From Streptomyces cavernicola (GTDB lineage: Bacteria; Actinomycetota; Actinomycetes; Streptomycetales; Streptomycetaceae), in contig NZ_JASCIQ010000008.1 in NCBI RefSeq assembly GCF_029968035.1, positions 124,001 through 188,000 on the forward strand: 64,000 bases of DNA, given 5' to 3'. The position numbers and the translations under genes are program-made. Each line of letters opens with the position of its first letter. The first letter of the stretch is position 1. Below the pieces are notes generated by a model. That model did not search any database and was not told the DNA's origin. It was given only the letters and a program-made list of their open reading frames with translations. Below are positions 52,204 to 60,442 of this stretch, in pieces.

Positions 52204-53691
52204 GTGCGCACGCGTTGGCACGCCGGCCACATCGTCGCCCACCAGCACGGCCGTCACACTCTGCTGCGAGACGGCGAGGTCGTCTGGGAGGACGACGTCA
52301 TCGTCTATGTCGGACCGCGCTACGAAGGCCCCGTCGACGAGGAGGTCGACCTCGGCGACTCCCTGGTCATGCCGGGCCTCATCGACCTCGACGCGCTCAC
52401 CGACATCGACCACCTCGTCCTCGACTCGTGGTCCACGCCCGAGCGGGCCCCCGGACTCCAGTGGTCGCAGGAGTACTTCACCGACCGGCGGCGCGACGTC
52501 TTCACCCCGGCCGAGCGCCGCACCGTACGTGAGTACGCGCTCGTGCAACTCGCCCTGCACGGCATCACCACGTACATGCCGATCGCCTCCGAGATCCACA
52601 GCTCCTGGGCCGAGCCGTACGACGAACTGGTCGGCATGGCCGAGACCTCGCGCCGCATCGGCCTGCGCGGCTACCTCGGACCGGCCTACCGCTCCGGCGT
52701 CAACGTGGCCCTGCCGGACGGCAGTCGGGACGTGGCCTTCGACGAGGAGCAGGGACGGGCGGGCCTCCGCGACGCGGTGCGGTTCCTCGACCACCTGGAC
52801 AAGCTCGACGACCCGCTGCTCACCGGCGTGCTCCTTCCGTGCCGCATCGAGACCCTCACCGAGGAGCTGATGCGCGACACCGCGACCGTGGCCCGGGAAC
52901 GTGACGCGCTCGTACGGCTGCACGCTCTGCAGGGCGTACTGGAACGGGAGTTGGTCGAGCGCCGGCACGGCGTCACCCCGCTGCAGCTCCTCGGCCGCAC
53001 CGGTCTCCTCGACACCCGTCTGCTCATCCCGCACGGCCTGGTCCTCGACCGGCACCCCGACGTCCACGGCGAGGACCGCGGCGACCTGGAGACGCTCGTC
53101 AAGGCCGGCGTCTCCGTCATCCACTGCCCGCAGACCTCGCTGCGCTACGGCGCGGTCCTCCGCTCGTTCGGCAGCTACCTGGAGGCGGGGCTCAACCTGT
53201 GCCTCGGCACCGACTCCTTCCCGCCCGACCTGGTGCGCGGCATGGACGTCGGCATCCACCTGGCCAAGGTCATCGACGGACGGCACGACGCGGCGACGGC
53301 CGAGCAGTACGTGGAAGCGGCGACCCTCGGCGGCGCCCGCGCGCTCGGTCGCAGCGACCTCGGCAGGCTGGAGCCCGGGGCGCAGGCCGACCTCGTGGCG
53401 TTCCGCATCGACGACATCCGCGACGGGGTGCAGGACGACCCGGTCCGTACGTTCCTGCTCAACGGCACCGCACGGCAGGCCACGCACAGCGTGGTCGCGG
53501 GCCGGCCCGTCCTGGTCGACGGCTCCGTCCCCGGCGTCGACCTCGAAGACCTGCGGCTGCGCGCCCAGGACCTGTTCACGCGCATGCGCGCGGCGTACAG
53601 CGAACGCGACATCCTGCGGCGCGACAGCAGCGAGCTGTTCCCGCCCACGTTCCCGGCGTTCGACGCGACGCCGGGCGCGACGCCCGCCTGA
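52204..53691 (+). CDS. Amidohydrolase-superfamily enzyme lacking the first HxH motif
   Basis: A 495-residue enzyme of the cytosine-deaminase/chlorohydrolase-like branch. Later metal and catalytic motifs are present: His in ALVRLHALQG, His in LLIPHGLVLDRH, the TIM-barrel ISL-like HCPQTSLRYGAVLRSFG and Asp in LCLGTDSFPPDLVRG. The usual GxxxxHxH after strand 1 is replaced by MPGLIDLDALTDIDH, where Asp takes both His positions. The metal site is therefore altered, perhaps for another metal or reaction. GTG 52204 follows AGGAGGT. It is likely controlled by the GTATAC operators and acts with the DUF3100 protein and, at a distance, the ureide genes. Confidence 0.82.
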   Translation: MRTRWHAGHIVAHQHGRHTLLRDGEVVWEDDVIVYVGPRYEGPVDEEVDLGDSLVMPGLIDLDALTDIDHLVLDSWSTPERAPGLQWSQEYFTDRRRDVFTPAERRTVREYALVQLALHGITTYMPIASEIHSSWAEPYDELVGMAETSRRIGLRGYLGPAYRSGVNVALPDGSRDVAFDEEQGRAGLRDAVRFLDHLDKLDDPLLTGVLLPCRIETLTEELMRDTATVARERDALVRLHALQGVLERELVERRHGVTPLQLLGRTGLLDTRLLIPHGLVLDRHPDVHGEDRGDLETLVKAGVSVIHCPQTSLRYGAVLRSFGSYLEAGLNLCLGTDSFPPDLVRGMDVGIHLAKVIDGRHDAATAEQYVEAATLGGARALGRSDLGRLEPGAQADLVAFRIDDIRDGVQDDPVRTFLLNGTARQATHSVVAGRPVLVDGSVPGVDLEDLRLRAQDLFTRMRAAYSERDILRRDSSELFPPTFPAFDATPGATPA

Positions 53692-53744
53692 GGAGACCCC
53701 CCTCCCGCTCAAGCCGACCGGCGCCACGAGGACCGGTCGCACCA

Positions 53745-53785
53745 ACGGCTCGGGCCCACCCCGCACAGGGATGGGCCCGAGCCGT
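53745..53785. terminator. Strong terminator after the amidohydrolase
   Basis: ACGGCTCGGGCCCA and TGGGCCCGAGCCGT are exact 14-base complements with a 13-base loop. Confidence 0.75.
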
Positions 53786-54514
53786 CGGCGTACGTACCCG
53801 CCCGCAGATCGACATTCCGGCCGCCCCACCCCGGGCCCAACTCGCCCCAGCCCACGGCGCGTTCACCCGTAGCCGCAGGTCACGTACGCGGCGGCCGCTT
53901 CGGCGTGACAGGCCAAGCCTCCGGCGCGGTTGTATACAAAGCAGCTCCGTCGCCACGGTCACCCGCACACCCACTCCGCCCCACCCCGGCTACATGCTGC
54001 ATACACCTGCATTGCTGTCAACAAATCGTTGACCGGGCCACCCCGTCGGTATACCGTCTCGCATTGCGGAAGTTGCCTTCCGAAAAGCAAGTCGGTCAGG
54101 TCGGTTGACTCATGACGCCGAGTCAGCTTGCCGTACGGACGAAGCGCCACGAGCGCAGGCCGTCGCGGACCTGACGAGGCCGACGCGACCGACGACCCCG
54201 GCCGAACCAGCTGCACCGGCCGCACCCCAGCTGGCCCTCGGACCGACCGCCCCAGCTGACCCCAGGACCGCCGAAATCCCCATCGACGTGGATACGGCGG
54301 AATCCGCAGCCCGTCCCCACCTTGCTCCGCCTCGCTTCACCCTGCCCCACCTCCCTGCCTCAACGGCCGATGCCGACGCGCCTCCATCGAGCCGGCGATA
54401 TCGGCTGCCCCGAAGGCGACTTCGGCCGCCCCACAACCCGTCCAGTGCCTGCCCGTTCGACCCGCGCACGCCGTCGACATGGACACGCACGCCCGCAGAA
54501 CCGGAGGGATCTCC
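53786..54514. other. Long non-coding region before the MFS/ureide operon
   Basis: No convincing gene. An open frame from about 54105 has Thr/Pro/Ala-rich content without a ribosome site and is probably chance. The first 270 bases hold the operator palindromes listed next; the rest may be an unusually long leader. Confidence 0.55.
53930..54056. promoter_or_regulatory. Cluster of three palindromic operators before the ureide operon
   Basis: TTGTATACAA (53930-53939), GTCAAC-N5-GTTGAC (54017-54033) and CGGTATACCG (54047-54056) are perfect palindromes. The GTATAC core is shared with the two sites before the amidohydrolase, suggesting one regulator for both transcripts. No GntR-type gene is in the window. 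Confidence 0.6.
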
Positions 54515-55888
54515 ATGAGCAGTCCCCAGACCAGACCGGTCGGTGAGTCCGACCAGTCCGGGGCCGAACTCGAAGGCATTTACCGCAAGATCACGCTCAA
54601 GCTCGTCCCGTTCCTCGCGGCCCTGTGGGTGCTCGCCTGGATCGACCGCGTGAACATCGGCTTCGTCAAGCTGACCATGCTCGACGACCTGCGCTGGAGC
54701 GAGACGGTCTACGGCCTCGGCGCCGGCGTCTTCTTCCTGGGCTATTTCTTCTTCGAAGTGCCGAGCAACCTGCTGCTGCAGAAGATCGGCGCGAAGAAGA
54801 CGATCATGCGAATCACCATCGGCTGGGGTCTGACCAGCGTCGCGATGATGTTCGTGACGACCCCGGGGATGTTCTACTTCCTGCGCTTCCTGCTCGGCGT
54901 GTTCGAGGCCGGCTTCTACCCCGGCATCATTCTGTTCCTGACCTACTGGTTCCCGCACAGCCGCAGGAGCAAGGTCTTCGGGATGTTCATGTCCGCCTCC
55001 GCGTTCGCCGGAGTGCTCGGCGGACCGCTCGCCGGCTGGATCATGACCTCGCTGGACGGGGCCAACGGCCTGCAGGGCTGGCAGTGGGTGTTCCTGGTCG
55101 AGGGCATCCCCTCCGTGATCGCCGGCCTCGTGACCTGGTTCTATCTGAGCGACAAGCCGGAGAAGGCGAAGTGGCTGACGCCGCGTCAGCGGGAGCTCGT
55201 CCTGGCCGACATCGCGCGTGAGGACGCCACGCTCGGCTCGCGTGAGCACAGCATGCTCGCGACGCTGAAGCAGGGCAGGATCTGGCAGTTCATCGCCATC
55301 TTCTTCTGCATCATCATGGCGAACTCGGCCCAGACCTACTACGCGCCGACGATCATCAAGGAGGTCGGCTTCGACAGCCCGGTGACCATCGGCTGGATCA
55401 TGGCGTTCGCGTACCTCCTCGGCGGCGTCGGCATGATCTACAACGGCTTCCACTCGGACCGGACCCTTGAGGCCCGCTGGCACTGCGGGCTCGCCGCGGC
55501 GCTCGGCTCGGTGTCGTTCGCGGCCATCGCGGTCACGATCAACTTCAGCCCCATCCTCACCCTGGCCGCCCTGGTCCTCGCGATCATCGGCACCATGAGC
55601 GCCATCCCGGTCTTCTGGCAGATGCCGAACCAGTTCCTCGCCGGGACCGCCGCCGCCGGCGGCATCGCGCTGATCAACTCGATGGCCAACCTCGCCGGGT
55701 TCAGCGCCCCGTACATGCTGGGCACGATCAAGACCTCCACCGGCTCCCTCTCCCCCGGCCTCGCCGTCGTCGCGGTCTTCGAGATCGTCGCGACCGTACT
55801 CATCCTTCTGCTGATCCCGAAGTTCAAGAAGGGCGAAGCCGCCGCCCCGGGTTCGGCCAAGCAGGAAGTCGAGGTGCCCCACGCATGA
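54515..55888 (+). CDS. ACS-family MFS transporter of the ureide operon
   Basis: A 457-residue, 12-helix transporter of the anion:cation symporter group (phthalate/tartrate/allantoate permease-like). Signatures: LWVLAWIDRVNIGFVKLTML at helix 1, FFFEVPSNLLLQKIGAKKTI after helix 2, FLLGVFEAGFYPGIILFLTY in helix 4. It overlaps the OHCU decarboxylase by four bases, which strongly suggests that it imports a ureide or purine-related anion for that pathway. ATG 54515 follows GGAGGG by six bases. Soluble central loop: YLSDKPEKAKWLTPRQRELV. Confidence 0.9.
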   Translation: MSSPQTRPVGESDQSGAELEGIYRKITLKLVPFLAALWVLAWIDRVNIGFVKLTMLDDLRWSETVYGLGAGVFFLGYFFFEVPSNLLLQKIGAKKTIMRITIGWGLTSVAMMFVTTPGMFYFLRFLLGVFEAGFYPGIILFLTYWFPHSRRSKVFGMFMSASAFAGVLGGPLAGWIMTSLDGANGLQGWQWVFLVEGIPSVIAGLVTWFYLSDKPEKAKWLTPRQRELVLADIAREDATLGSREHSMLATLKQGRIWQFIAIFFCIIMANSAQTYYAPTIIKEVGFDSPVTIGWIMAFAYLLGGVGMIYNGFHSDRTLEARWHCGLAAALGSVSFAAIAVTINFSPILTLAALVLAIIGTMSAIPVFWQMPNQFLAGTAAAGGIALINSMANLAGFSAPYMLGTIKTSTGSLSPGLAVVAVFEIVATVLILLLIPKFKKGEAAAPGSAKQEVEVPHA

Positions 55889-56457
55889 CCGCATCGAACT
55901 CCACGGCCCCCGCGCCGACTTCGGCCGACACCCCGGCCGTGGGCCTCCGGACCGTCAACTCCCTTGACCACGAAGGGTTCGTCGCCCTGCTCGGCTCCGT
56001 CTTCGAGCACTCGCCGTGGGTCGCGGAACGGGCCGCCGCCGCCCGTCCGTTCGCCGGCGTCGACGCCCTGCACCAGGCGATGATCGCCGTGGTCGAGGGC
56101 CTTCCGACGGACGAGCGCATCGCGTTCCTGTGCGCGCACCCCGAACTGGCGGGCAAGGAAGCCCAGTCCGGGAGCATGACCTCGGACTCCACGACCGAAC
56201 AGGCCAGCGCCGGCCTGGACGCCCTGTCCCCGGCCGAGCTCGAACAGATCACGCGGATGAACGCCGAGTACCGGCAGCGCCACGGCTTCCCGTTCATCAT
56301 CTGCGTGCCGCGCTACACCAAGCAGGAGATCCTCGACGAGTTCCGCCGCCGCACCGCCGAGGACACCGAGGCCGAACTGGCCGAGGCGGTCCGGCAGATC
56401 ACCGTGATCACCGGCCGGCGTCTCCAGGCGGTCGTACGGGACGGGGCGAGGTCATGA
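55885..56457 (+). CDS. uraD: 2-oxo-4-hydroxy-4-carboxy-5-ureidoimidazoline (OHCU) decarboxylase
   Basis: A 190-residue cofactor-free decarboxylase that turns OHCU into (S)-allantoin, the last step of urate oxidation. Motifs: FVALLGSVFEHSPWVAERAA near 33, CAHPELAGKEAQSGSMTSDS with the catalytic His-Pro-Glu (near 84), and QRHGFPFIICVPRYTKQEIL near 135. The N-terminal 20 residues are a low-complexity extension. Start and stop overlap with both neighbours (ATGA), so it is translated as part of a tight operon with the transporter and the HIU hydrolases. Confidence 0.92.
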   Translation: MTASNSTAPAPTSADTPAVGLRTVNSLDHEGFVALLGSVFEHSPWVAERAAAARPFAGVDALHQAMIAVVEGLPTDERIAFLCAHPELAGKEAQSGSMTSDSTTEQASAGLDALSPAELEQITRMNAEYRQRHGFPFIICVPRYTKQEILDEFRRRTAEDTEAELAEAVRQITVITGRRLQAVVRDGARS

Positions 56458-57005
56458 CGCACGGGTACACACCGGCCCCGAAGGGCGAGGAGCCCAGCCG
56501 TCGACGGGCCCTGGGAGCAGGCCTCGGAGCGGGCCTCGTCCTCGGCACGGCCGCCGTCGCACCGCTGGTCGGCGCGGGTCCGAGCAGCGCGGCGACCCCG
56601 GAGGCCGACCGTACGAAGGCACAGGGCGGGGCGGCCCCGGCCCCCGCGGCGGAGCCGAAGCTGACGATGCACGCGATCGACACCTACCGCGGCGCGACCG
56701 AGGCGGGCCTGCGCTGCGACCTCTCGTACTTCGAGGACGGCCGCTACCGGCTGCTCGACAGCTTCGAGGCGGTCGCGGGCGGACGGACCAAGGACCCGCT
56801 GCTGCGCGGCGACGAGCTGAAGTCCGGCCGTTACGAGATCACCCTGCACGTGGCGGAGTACTTCGCGGCGATCGGCGCGAGGCTGCCGCAGCCCGGCTTC
56901 CTCGAAGAGGTACCCATCCGGTTCACCGTGGCGGACGCCCGACAGCACTACCACGTGGCGATCCTGTTCAGCCCCTGGAACTACTCCTACTACCGCGGCA
57001 GTTAG
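56454..57005 (+). CDS. Tat-exported hydroxyisourate hydrolase-like (transthyretin-related) protein
   Basis: A 183-residue protein. Residues about 15-50 form a twin-arginine signal: PSRRRALGAGLGAGLVLG then GPSSAA. The mature part is a transthyretin-related fold: LTMHAIDTYRGATEAGLRCD supplies the first His and the Arg of the HIU-hydrolase site, RQHYHVAILFSPWNYSYYRG supplies the last His and the C-terminal Tyr-Arg-Gly-Ser. So the catalytic residues appear kept, but the usual SxHVLD opening is MHAID, and export of this step is unusual. It overlaps the decarboxylase gene and is followed 23 bases later by a normal HIU hydrolase. Confidence 0.85.
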   Translation: MTHGYTPAPKGEEPSRRRALGAGLGAGLVLGTAAVAPLVGAGPSSAATPEADRTKAQGGAAPAPAAEPKLTMHAIDTYRGATEAGLRCDLSYFEDGRYRLLDSFEAVAGGRTKDPLLRGDELKSGRYEITLHVAEYFAAIGARLPQPGFLEEVPIRFTVADARQHYHVAILFSPWNYSYYRGS

Positions 57006-57028
57006 TCCGCACCCAGGAGGTGGCAAGC

Positions 57029-57382
57029 ATGGCCGGAATATCGACGCACGTCCTGGACATCGCCAACGGGCGACCGGGCGCCGGAATGCGCATCGACTTC
57101 TCGATCCTGGAGGACGGCGCGTACCGGCTGCTCAAGACGGTGCGGAGCAACGCGGAGGGCCGGACCGACGAACCGATCCTGAAGCCCGAGGAGGCGAAGG
57201 CCGGGCGGTACGAGCTGCTGTTCCACGTCGACGCGTACTACGAGGAGCTGCACGGGACGCTGCCCGACGCGGCGTTCATCGACCAAGTGCCCGTGCGCTT
57301 CACGGTGTTCGACGCGACGCAGCACTTCCACGTGCCGATGATCTGCACGCCGTGGAACTGCACGACGTACCGCGGCAGTTAA
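57029..57382 (+). CDS. uraH: 5-hydroxyisourate hydrolase
   Basis: A 117-residue cytosolic enzyme, standard length, converting 5-hydroxyisourate to OHCU for the decarboxylase two genes upstream. Motifs: AGISTHVLDIANGRPGAGMR (catalytic His and Arg), RYELLFHVDAYYEELHGTLP, and QHFHVPMICTPWNCTTYRG with Ser last. ATG 57029 is eight bases after AGGAGG; an in-frame upstream GTG overlaps the ribosome site and is unlikely. A strong terminator follows. No urate oxidase or allantoinase is visible in the window. Confidence 0.95.
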   Translation: MAGISTHVLDIANGRPGAGMRIDFSILEDGAYRLLKTVRSNAEGRTDEPILKPEEAKAGRYELLFHVDAYYEELHGTLPDAAFIDQVPVRFTVFDATQHFHVPMICTPWNCTTYRGS

Positions 57383-57401
57383 CGGGCATCGGTCGCTGAT
57401 C

Positions 57402-57440
57402 GAGCGCCAACCCGCCCTGGTCCTGGGCGGGTTGGCGCTC
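57402..57440. terminator. Strong bidirectional terminator
   Basis: GAGCGCCAACCCGCCC and GGGCGGGTTGGCGCTC are exact 16-base complements with a seven-base loop, between the convergent HIU hydrolase and M81 genes. Confidence 0.85.
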
Positions 57441-57443
57441 TCG

Positions 57444-58994
57444 TCATGCCTGCGCCGGCGGCTCGTCGGAGGGTGCGATCACGCGGGCCGTGAGGTCCGG
57501 GTCCGGCATCGCCGGGTCGAACGGGAACAGGGGGCGGCGGACGCGGTGGTGGCCGAGGCGGAGGAGGTCCTGGTCGACGCCGCCCGGGGTGAGCGCCATC
57601 TTCCAGCCGGCGGCCATGGCGAACAGCTCCGGCTCCAGGTAGCCGATCTTGACGATGACCAGGTCGGCCTGGCGGGGCGTCAAGTCCAGGTCGGTGAAGT
57701 CGTGTTCGTGGTGGTACGGCTTGCGCAGCCGCGTCAGGATCACGTACACACTGCCCACCCGCAGCACGACCTCCGTCTCGGCGTTCGGGTCGCCGTGCCG
57801 GATCGCGTGGACGGTGCCGGTCAGGGTGAGCGGCCCCGCGTGCCGGTCGTCGACCTCCGCGCCCGCGGTGACGGTGACCGTCGCGCCGACGCCCGCCGCC
57901 ACCGCCGTGTCGACCGCCGCCGGGCCGGGCAGTGAGGCGTAGAGGACGGTCGGGCCCGTCGGGTCCTTGAACTCCGGGCGGGCGAAGAGCCGTTCGAGGC
58001 TCCACGTGACGTCGCCCGCGCCTCCCGCCGTCGGGTTGTCCCCGGTGTCGCTGATGAAGTACGGGCGGGCCGTGGACGTGAGCGCCTCGTCGAGGAGGTC
58101 GTCGAGCGTGCCCGTGGGCGCGACGAACTCGAAGGCGTGCCGGGCGTCCCAGAAGCCGCGGGCCAGACGTTCGGCCCCCGCGGCGACCGCCGCCCGGTCG
58201 GGTCCCGTGACGACGACCGCGGCGTGGTTGCGGGGCTCGTCCGCCCAGGCGTACCCGACCCAGATCGCGGCGTCCGTCACGCCGCTCGTCGACTCGACGT
58301 CGGCGACGGCCGCGTACACGCTCCGTGCGGGTTCGATACGGGTGGAGGTCTGCTCCCCGGCGAGCAGGACCGGCACCGGGACCCAGGCCTTCACGGGGCG
58401 GGGCGCGCCGCTGTGCAGGAGGTCGACGAGGTTGCGGGCCGCGCGCTCCTTGGTCTCCATGGCGTCCTCGTGCGGGGCCATGCGGTAGCAGGTGATCAGG
58501 TCGCTCCGGTGGACGAGGGGGCGGGAGACGTTGCCGTGCAGGTCCATGGAGGTCGACACGATCGTGTCCGGTCCGACGATCTCCCGTATGCGGGCGAGGA
58601 GTTGGGCCTCCGCGTCGTCCAGGCCCTCGACGGTCATCGCGCCGTGGATGTCGAACCAGAGGCCGTCGACCGGGCCCAGCTCACGGAGCCTGTCGAGGAG
58701 TTCGCCGGAGAGTGCGGCGTACGCCTCTGCGGTGACGGTGCCGCCGGGCAGGGACTTGCCGACGAGGACGCCCCGCCAGTCGGCGGCCGCACGCAGCGGC
58801 TCGCCCCCGGCGAGGAACGGGTAGCGGGTCAGGACGTCCGCGCCGCGGCTCGGGTGGAAGGCCGGGGCGGCGGTGCGGGCCGGGGAGAACGTCGACGACT
58901 CGATGCCGAGACCGGCGACGGCGATGACGGGGCGGGCGACGGGGGTGCGGGGGCGGTCCGCGGGGCGGGGTGCTTCGGAGTGCGGTGCTGACAT
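57444..58994 (-). CDS. M81-family (MlrC-like) metallopeptidase
   Basis: A 516-residue protein of the microcystinase C (MlrC) family, cytosolic, probably a zinc peptidase or amidase for small or cyclic peptides. Motifs: VIAVAGLGIESSTFSPARTA at the N-terminus, DGLWFDIHGAMTVEGLDDAE (metal Asp, His), STSMDLHGNVSRPLV and ITCYRMAPHEDAMETKERAA, and FISDTGDNPTAGGAGDVTWS near 310. The C-terminal domain holds KPYHHEHDFTDLDLTPRQAD. It is 21 bases downstream of the ROK regulator gene and beside a dipeptide ABC importer on the other strand, which fits uptake then cleavage of a peptide. Confidence 0.9.
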   Translation of the reverse strand: MSAPHSEAPRPADRPRTPVARPVIAVAGLGIESSTFSPARTAAPAFHPSRGADVLTRYPFLAGGEPLRAAADWRGVLVGKSLPGGTVTAEAYAALSGELLDRLRELGPVDGLWFDIHGAMTVEGLDDAEAQLLARIREIVGPDTIVSTSMDLHGNVSRPLVHRSDLITCYRMAPHEDAMETKERAARNLVDLLHSGAPRPVKAWVPVPVLLAGEQTSTRIEPARSVYAAVADVESTSGVTDAAIWVGYAWADEPRNHAAVVVTGPDRAAVAAGAERLARGFWDARHAFEFVAPTGTLDDLLDEALTSTARPYFISDTGDNPTAGGAGDVTWSLERLFARPEFKDPTGPTVLYASLPGPAAVDTAVAAGVGATVTVTAGAEVDDRHAGPLTLTGTVHAIRHGDPNAETEVVLRVGSVYVILTRLRKPYHHEHDFTDLDLTPRQADLVIVKIGYLEPELFAMAAGWKMALTPGGVDQDLLRLGHHRVRRPLFPFDPAMPDPDLTARVIAPSDEPPAQA

Positions 58995-59015
58995 GGCTCC
59001 TCCGGGAGATGGGGG

Positions 59016-60260
59016 TCAGACGTGGATCGGGGCGGCGGCGCCGGTGACCGCGCGCAGGGCGTGGGCGAGGGCCCGCTGCAGGGCGAACTGGCCCGCGCCG
59101 ACCAGGCCCGCGTCCGCGCCGAGGGCGACCCGTTCGATCGCCAGGTGCTCGGTGACGAGGGGGTGGCAGCCCTCGTAGAGCTGGCTGCGGACGGCGGCGA
59201 CGAAGGTTTCGAGGGTGGAGAGGATGCCGCCGAGGTAGACGGCGTCGGGGTTGAAGAAGTTGACGTTGGCGGCGAGGACTTGGCCGAGGTAGCGGCCGGC
59301 CTGCCGGACGGCGCGGGTGGCCTCGGGGTCGGCGTCGGAGGCGAGGCGGACGACGTCCTCGGTGGAGGTGACGGGGAGGCCGCGTTCGCGGAGGGTGCGG
59401 ACGAGGGCGGCGCCGGAGGCGACGGTCTCCAGGCAGCCGGTGTTGCCGCAGGAGCAGGGGATGTCCTGGGCGGCCTCCACGCGGACGTGGGTGATCTCCC
59501 CGGCCGCGCCGGTCGCGCCGCGGTAGAGCCGGCCGTCGGCGATGACGCCGGTGCCGATGCCGGTGCCCGCCTTCACCAGGATCGACTGGCGGCGCCCCGC
59601 GGGTTGGACGGTGTGTTCGCCGACGGCCATGCAGTTGGCGTCGTTGTCGAGGGCGACCGGGACGGCGAACCGTTCCTCCAGCCAGGCGCGTACGGGGAAC
59701 CGGTTCCAGCCGGGCATGCGGGCGGGCAGCGTGACGACGCCCGGCTCGACGTCGACCGGGCCCGGCAGGCACAGGCCGATGCCGCGCAGGAGCGGGCGGC
59801 CGTGCTGTTCGGTGAGGGTGTCGAGGGTGGCGGCGAGGGCGGCCAGGGCGGTGTCGGGGCCTTCGTCGGTCGCGAACGGCACGGTCGACACGTCGGTGAG
59901 GACCCCGCCGGCCTGGACGACGCCGACGCGGGCGTGCCGGCCGCCGATGTCGGCGGCGAGCGCGTACCCGTCGCTGCCGCCGAGCCGCAGCACCTTGCGC
60001 GGCCGCCCGCCGGCGGAGGACACGGTGCCCTCCTCGGCGACGAGTCCATGCGCCATCAGGCGGCTCACGGTGAACGAGACGGTCGACGGGGCCGCGCCGA
60101 GCAGCCCGGCGAGTTCGGTGCGGGTCGTGGCGCGGCCGGAGGCGAGGAGTTCGAGGACCGGCTCGGCGAGCGCGGAGAAGCCCGCGGTGTTCCTGCCGTT
60201 CCCGGCGTTCCCGGCGTTTCTCCGGTGCGGGTGCGGGTGCGGTGCACTTTTTTCACGCAT
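59016..60260 (-). CDS. ROK-family transcriptional regulator
   Basis: A 414-residue ROK repressor. The N-terminal winged helix (about 30-85) contains TRTELAGLLGAAPSTVSFTV. The sugar-kinase-like part starts ALAADIGGRHARVGVVQAGG and includes the zinc motif IPCSCGNTGCLETVASGAAL (about 265-285) and GIGLCLPGPVDVEPGVVTLP. A His/Arg-rich start (PHPHPHRRNAGNAGN) is unusual. It diverges from the ABC importer; a GAAGT-A-ACTTC palindrome lies just 5' of its start codon. It probably controls both the M81 gene and the importer. ROK ligands are often sugars, so the substrate may be a glycosylated or amino-sugar compound. Confidence 0.9.
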   Translation of the reverse strand: MREKSAPHPHPHRRNAGNAGNGRNTAGFSALAEPVLELLASGRATTRTELAGLLGAAPSTVSFTVSRLMAHGLVAEEGTVSSAGGRPRKVLRLGGSDGYALAADIGGRHARVGVVQAGGVLTDVSTVPFATDEGPDTALAALAATLDTLTEQHGRPLLRGIGLCLPGPVDVEPGVVTLPARMPGWNRFPVRAWLEERFAVPVALDNDANCMAVGEHTVQPAGRRQSILVKAGTGIGTGVIADGRLYRGATGAAGEITHVRVEAAQDIPCSCGNTGCLETVASGAALVRTLRERGLPVTSTEDVVRLASDADPEATRAVRQAGRYLGQVLAANVNFFNPDAVYLGGILSTLETFVAAVRSQLYEGCHPLVTEHLAIERVALGADAGLVGAGQFALQRALAHALRAVTGAAAPIHV

Positions 60261-60264
60261 GTAC

Positions 60265-60275
60265 GAAGTAACTTC
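60265..60275. promoter_or_regulatory. GAAGT-A-ACTTC palindrome before the ROK gene
   Basis: A perfect 11-base dyad starts five bases upstream of the ROK start codon, in the divergent promoter shared with the ABC importer. It is a candidate ROK operator. Confidence 0.35.
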
Positions 60276-60442
60276 CGACGTCGCCGGCAGGGGGCACCGA
60301 GCGTATGCCCAGGCCGTCGGCTGCGGGCTTTTTCCAGGACAGCAGAAACAATCCTTTTACAGACGCACTCCTGTTTCCGCGCCCCGTCGGGTCGTTGACT
60401 GTCCTTCGCCCCGCTCCTGTCACCCTTTTTTCAAGGAGAGCC

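Noticed and set aside
54105..54518. Thr/Pro/Ala-rich frame before the MFS gene
   Set aside because: TTG start without a ribosome site and no recognisable domain; more likely a long leader.
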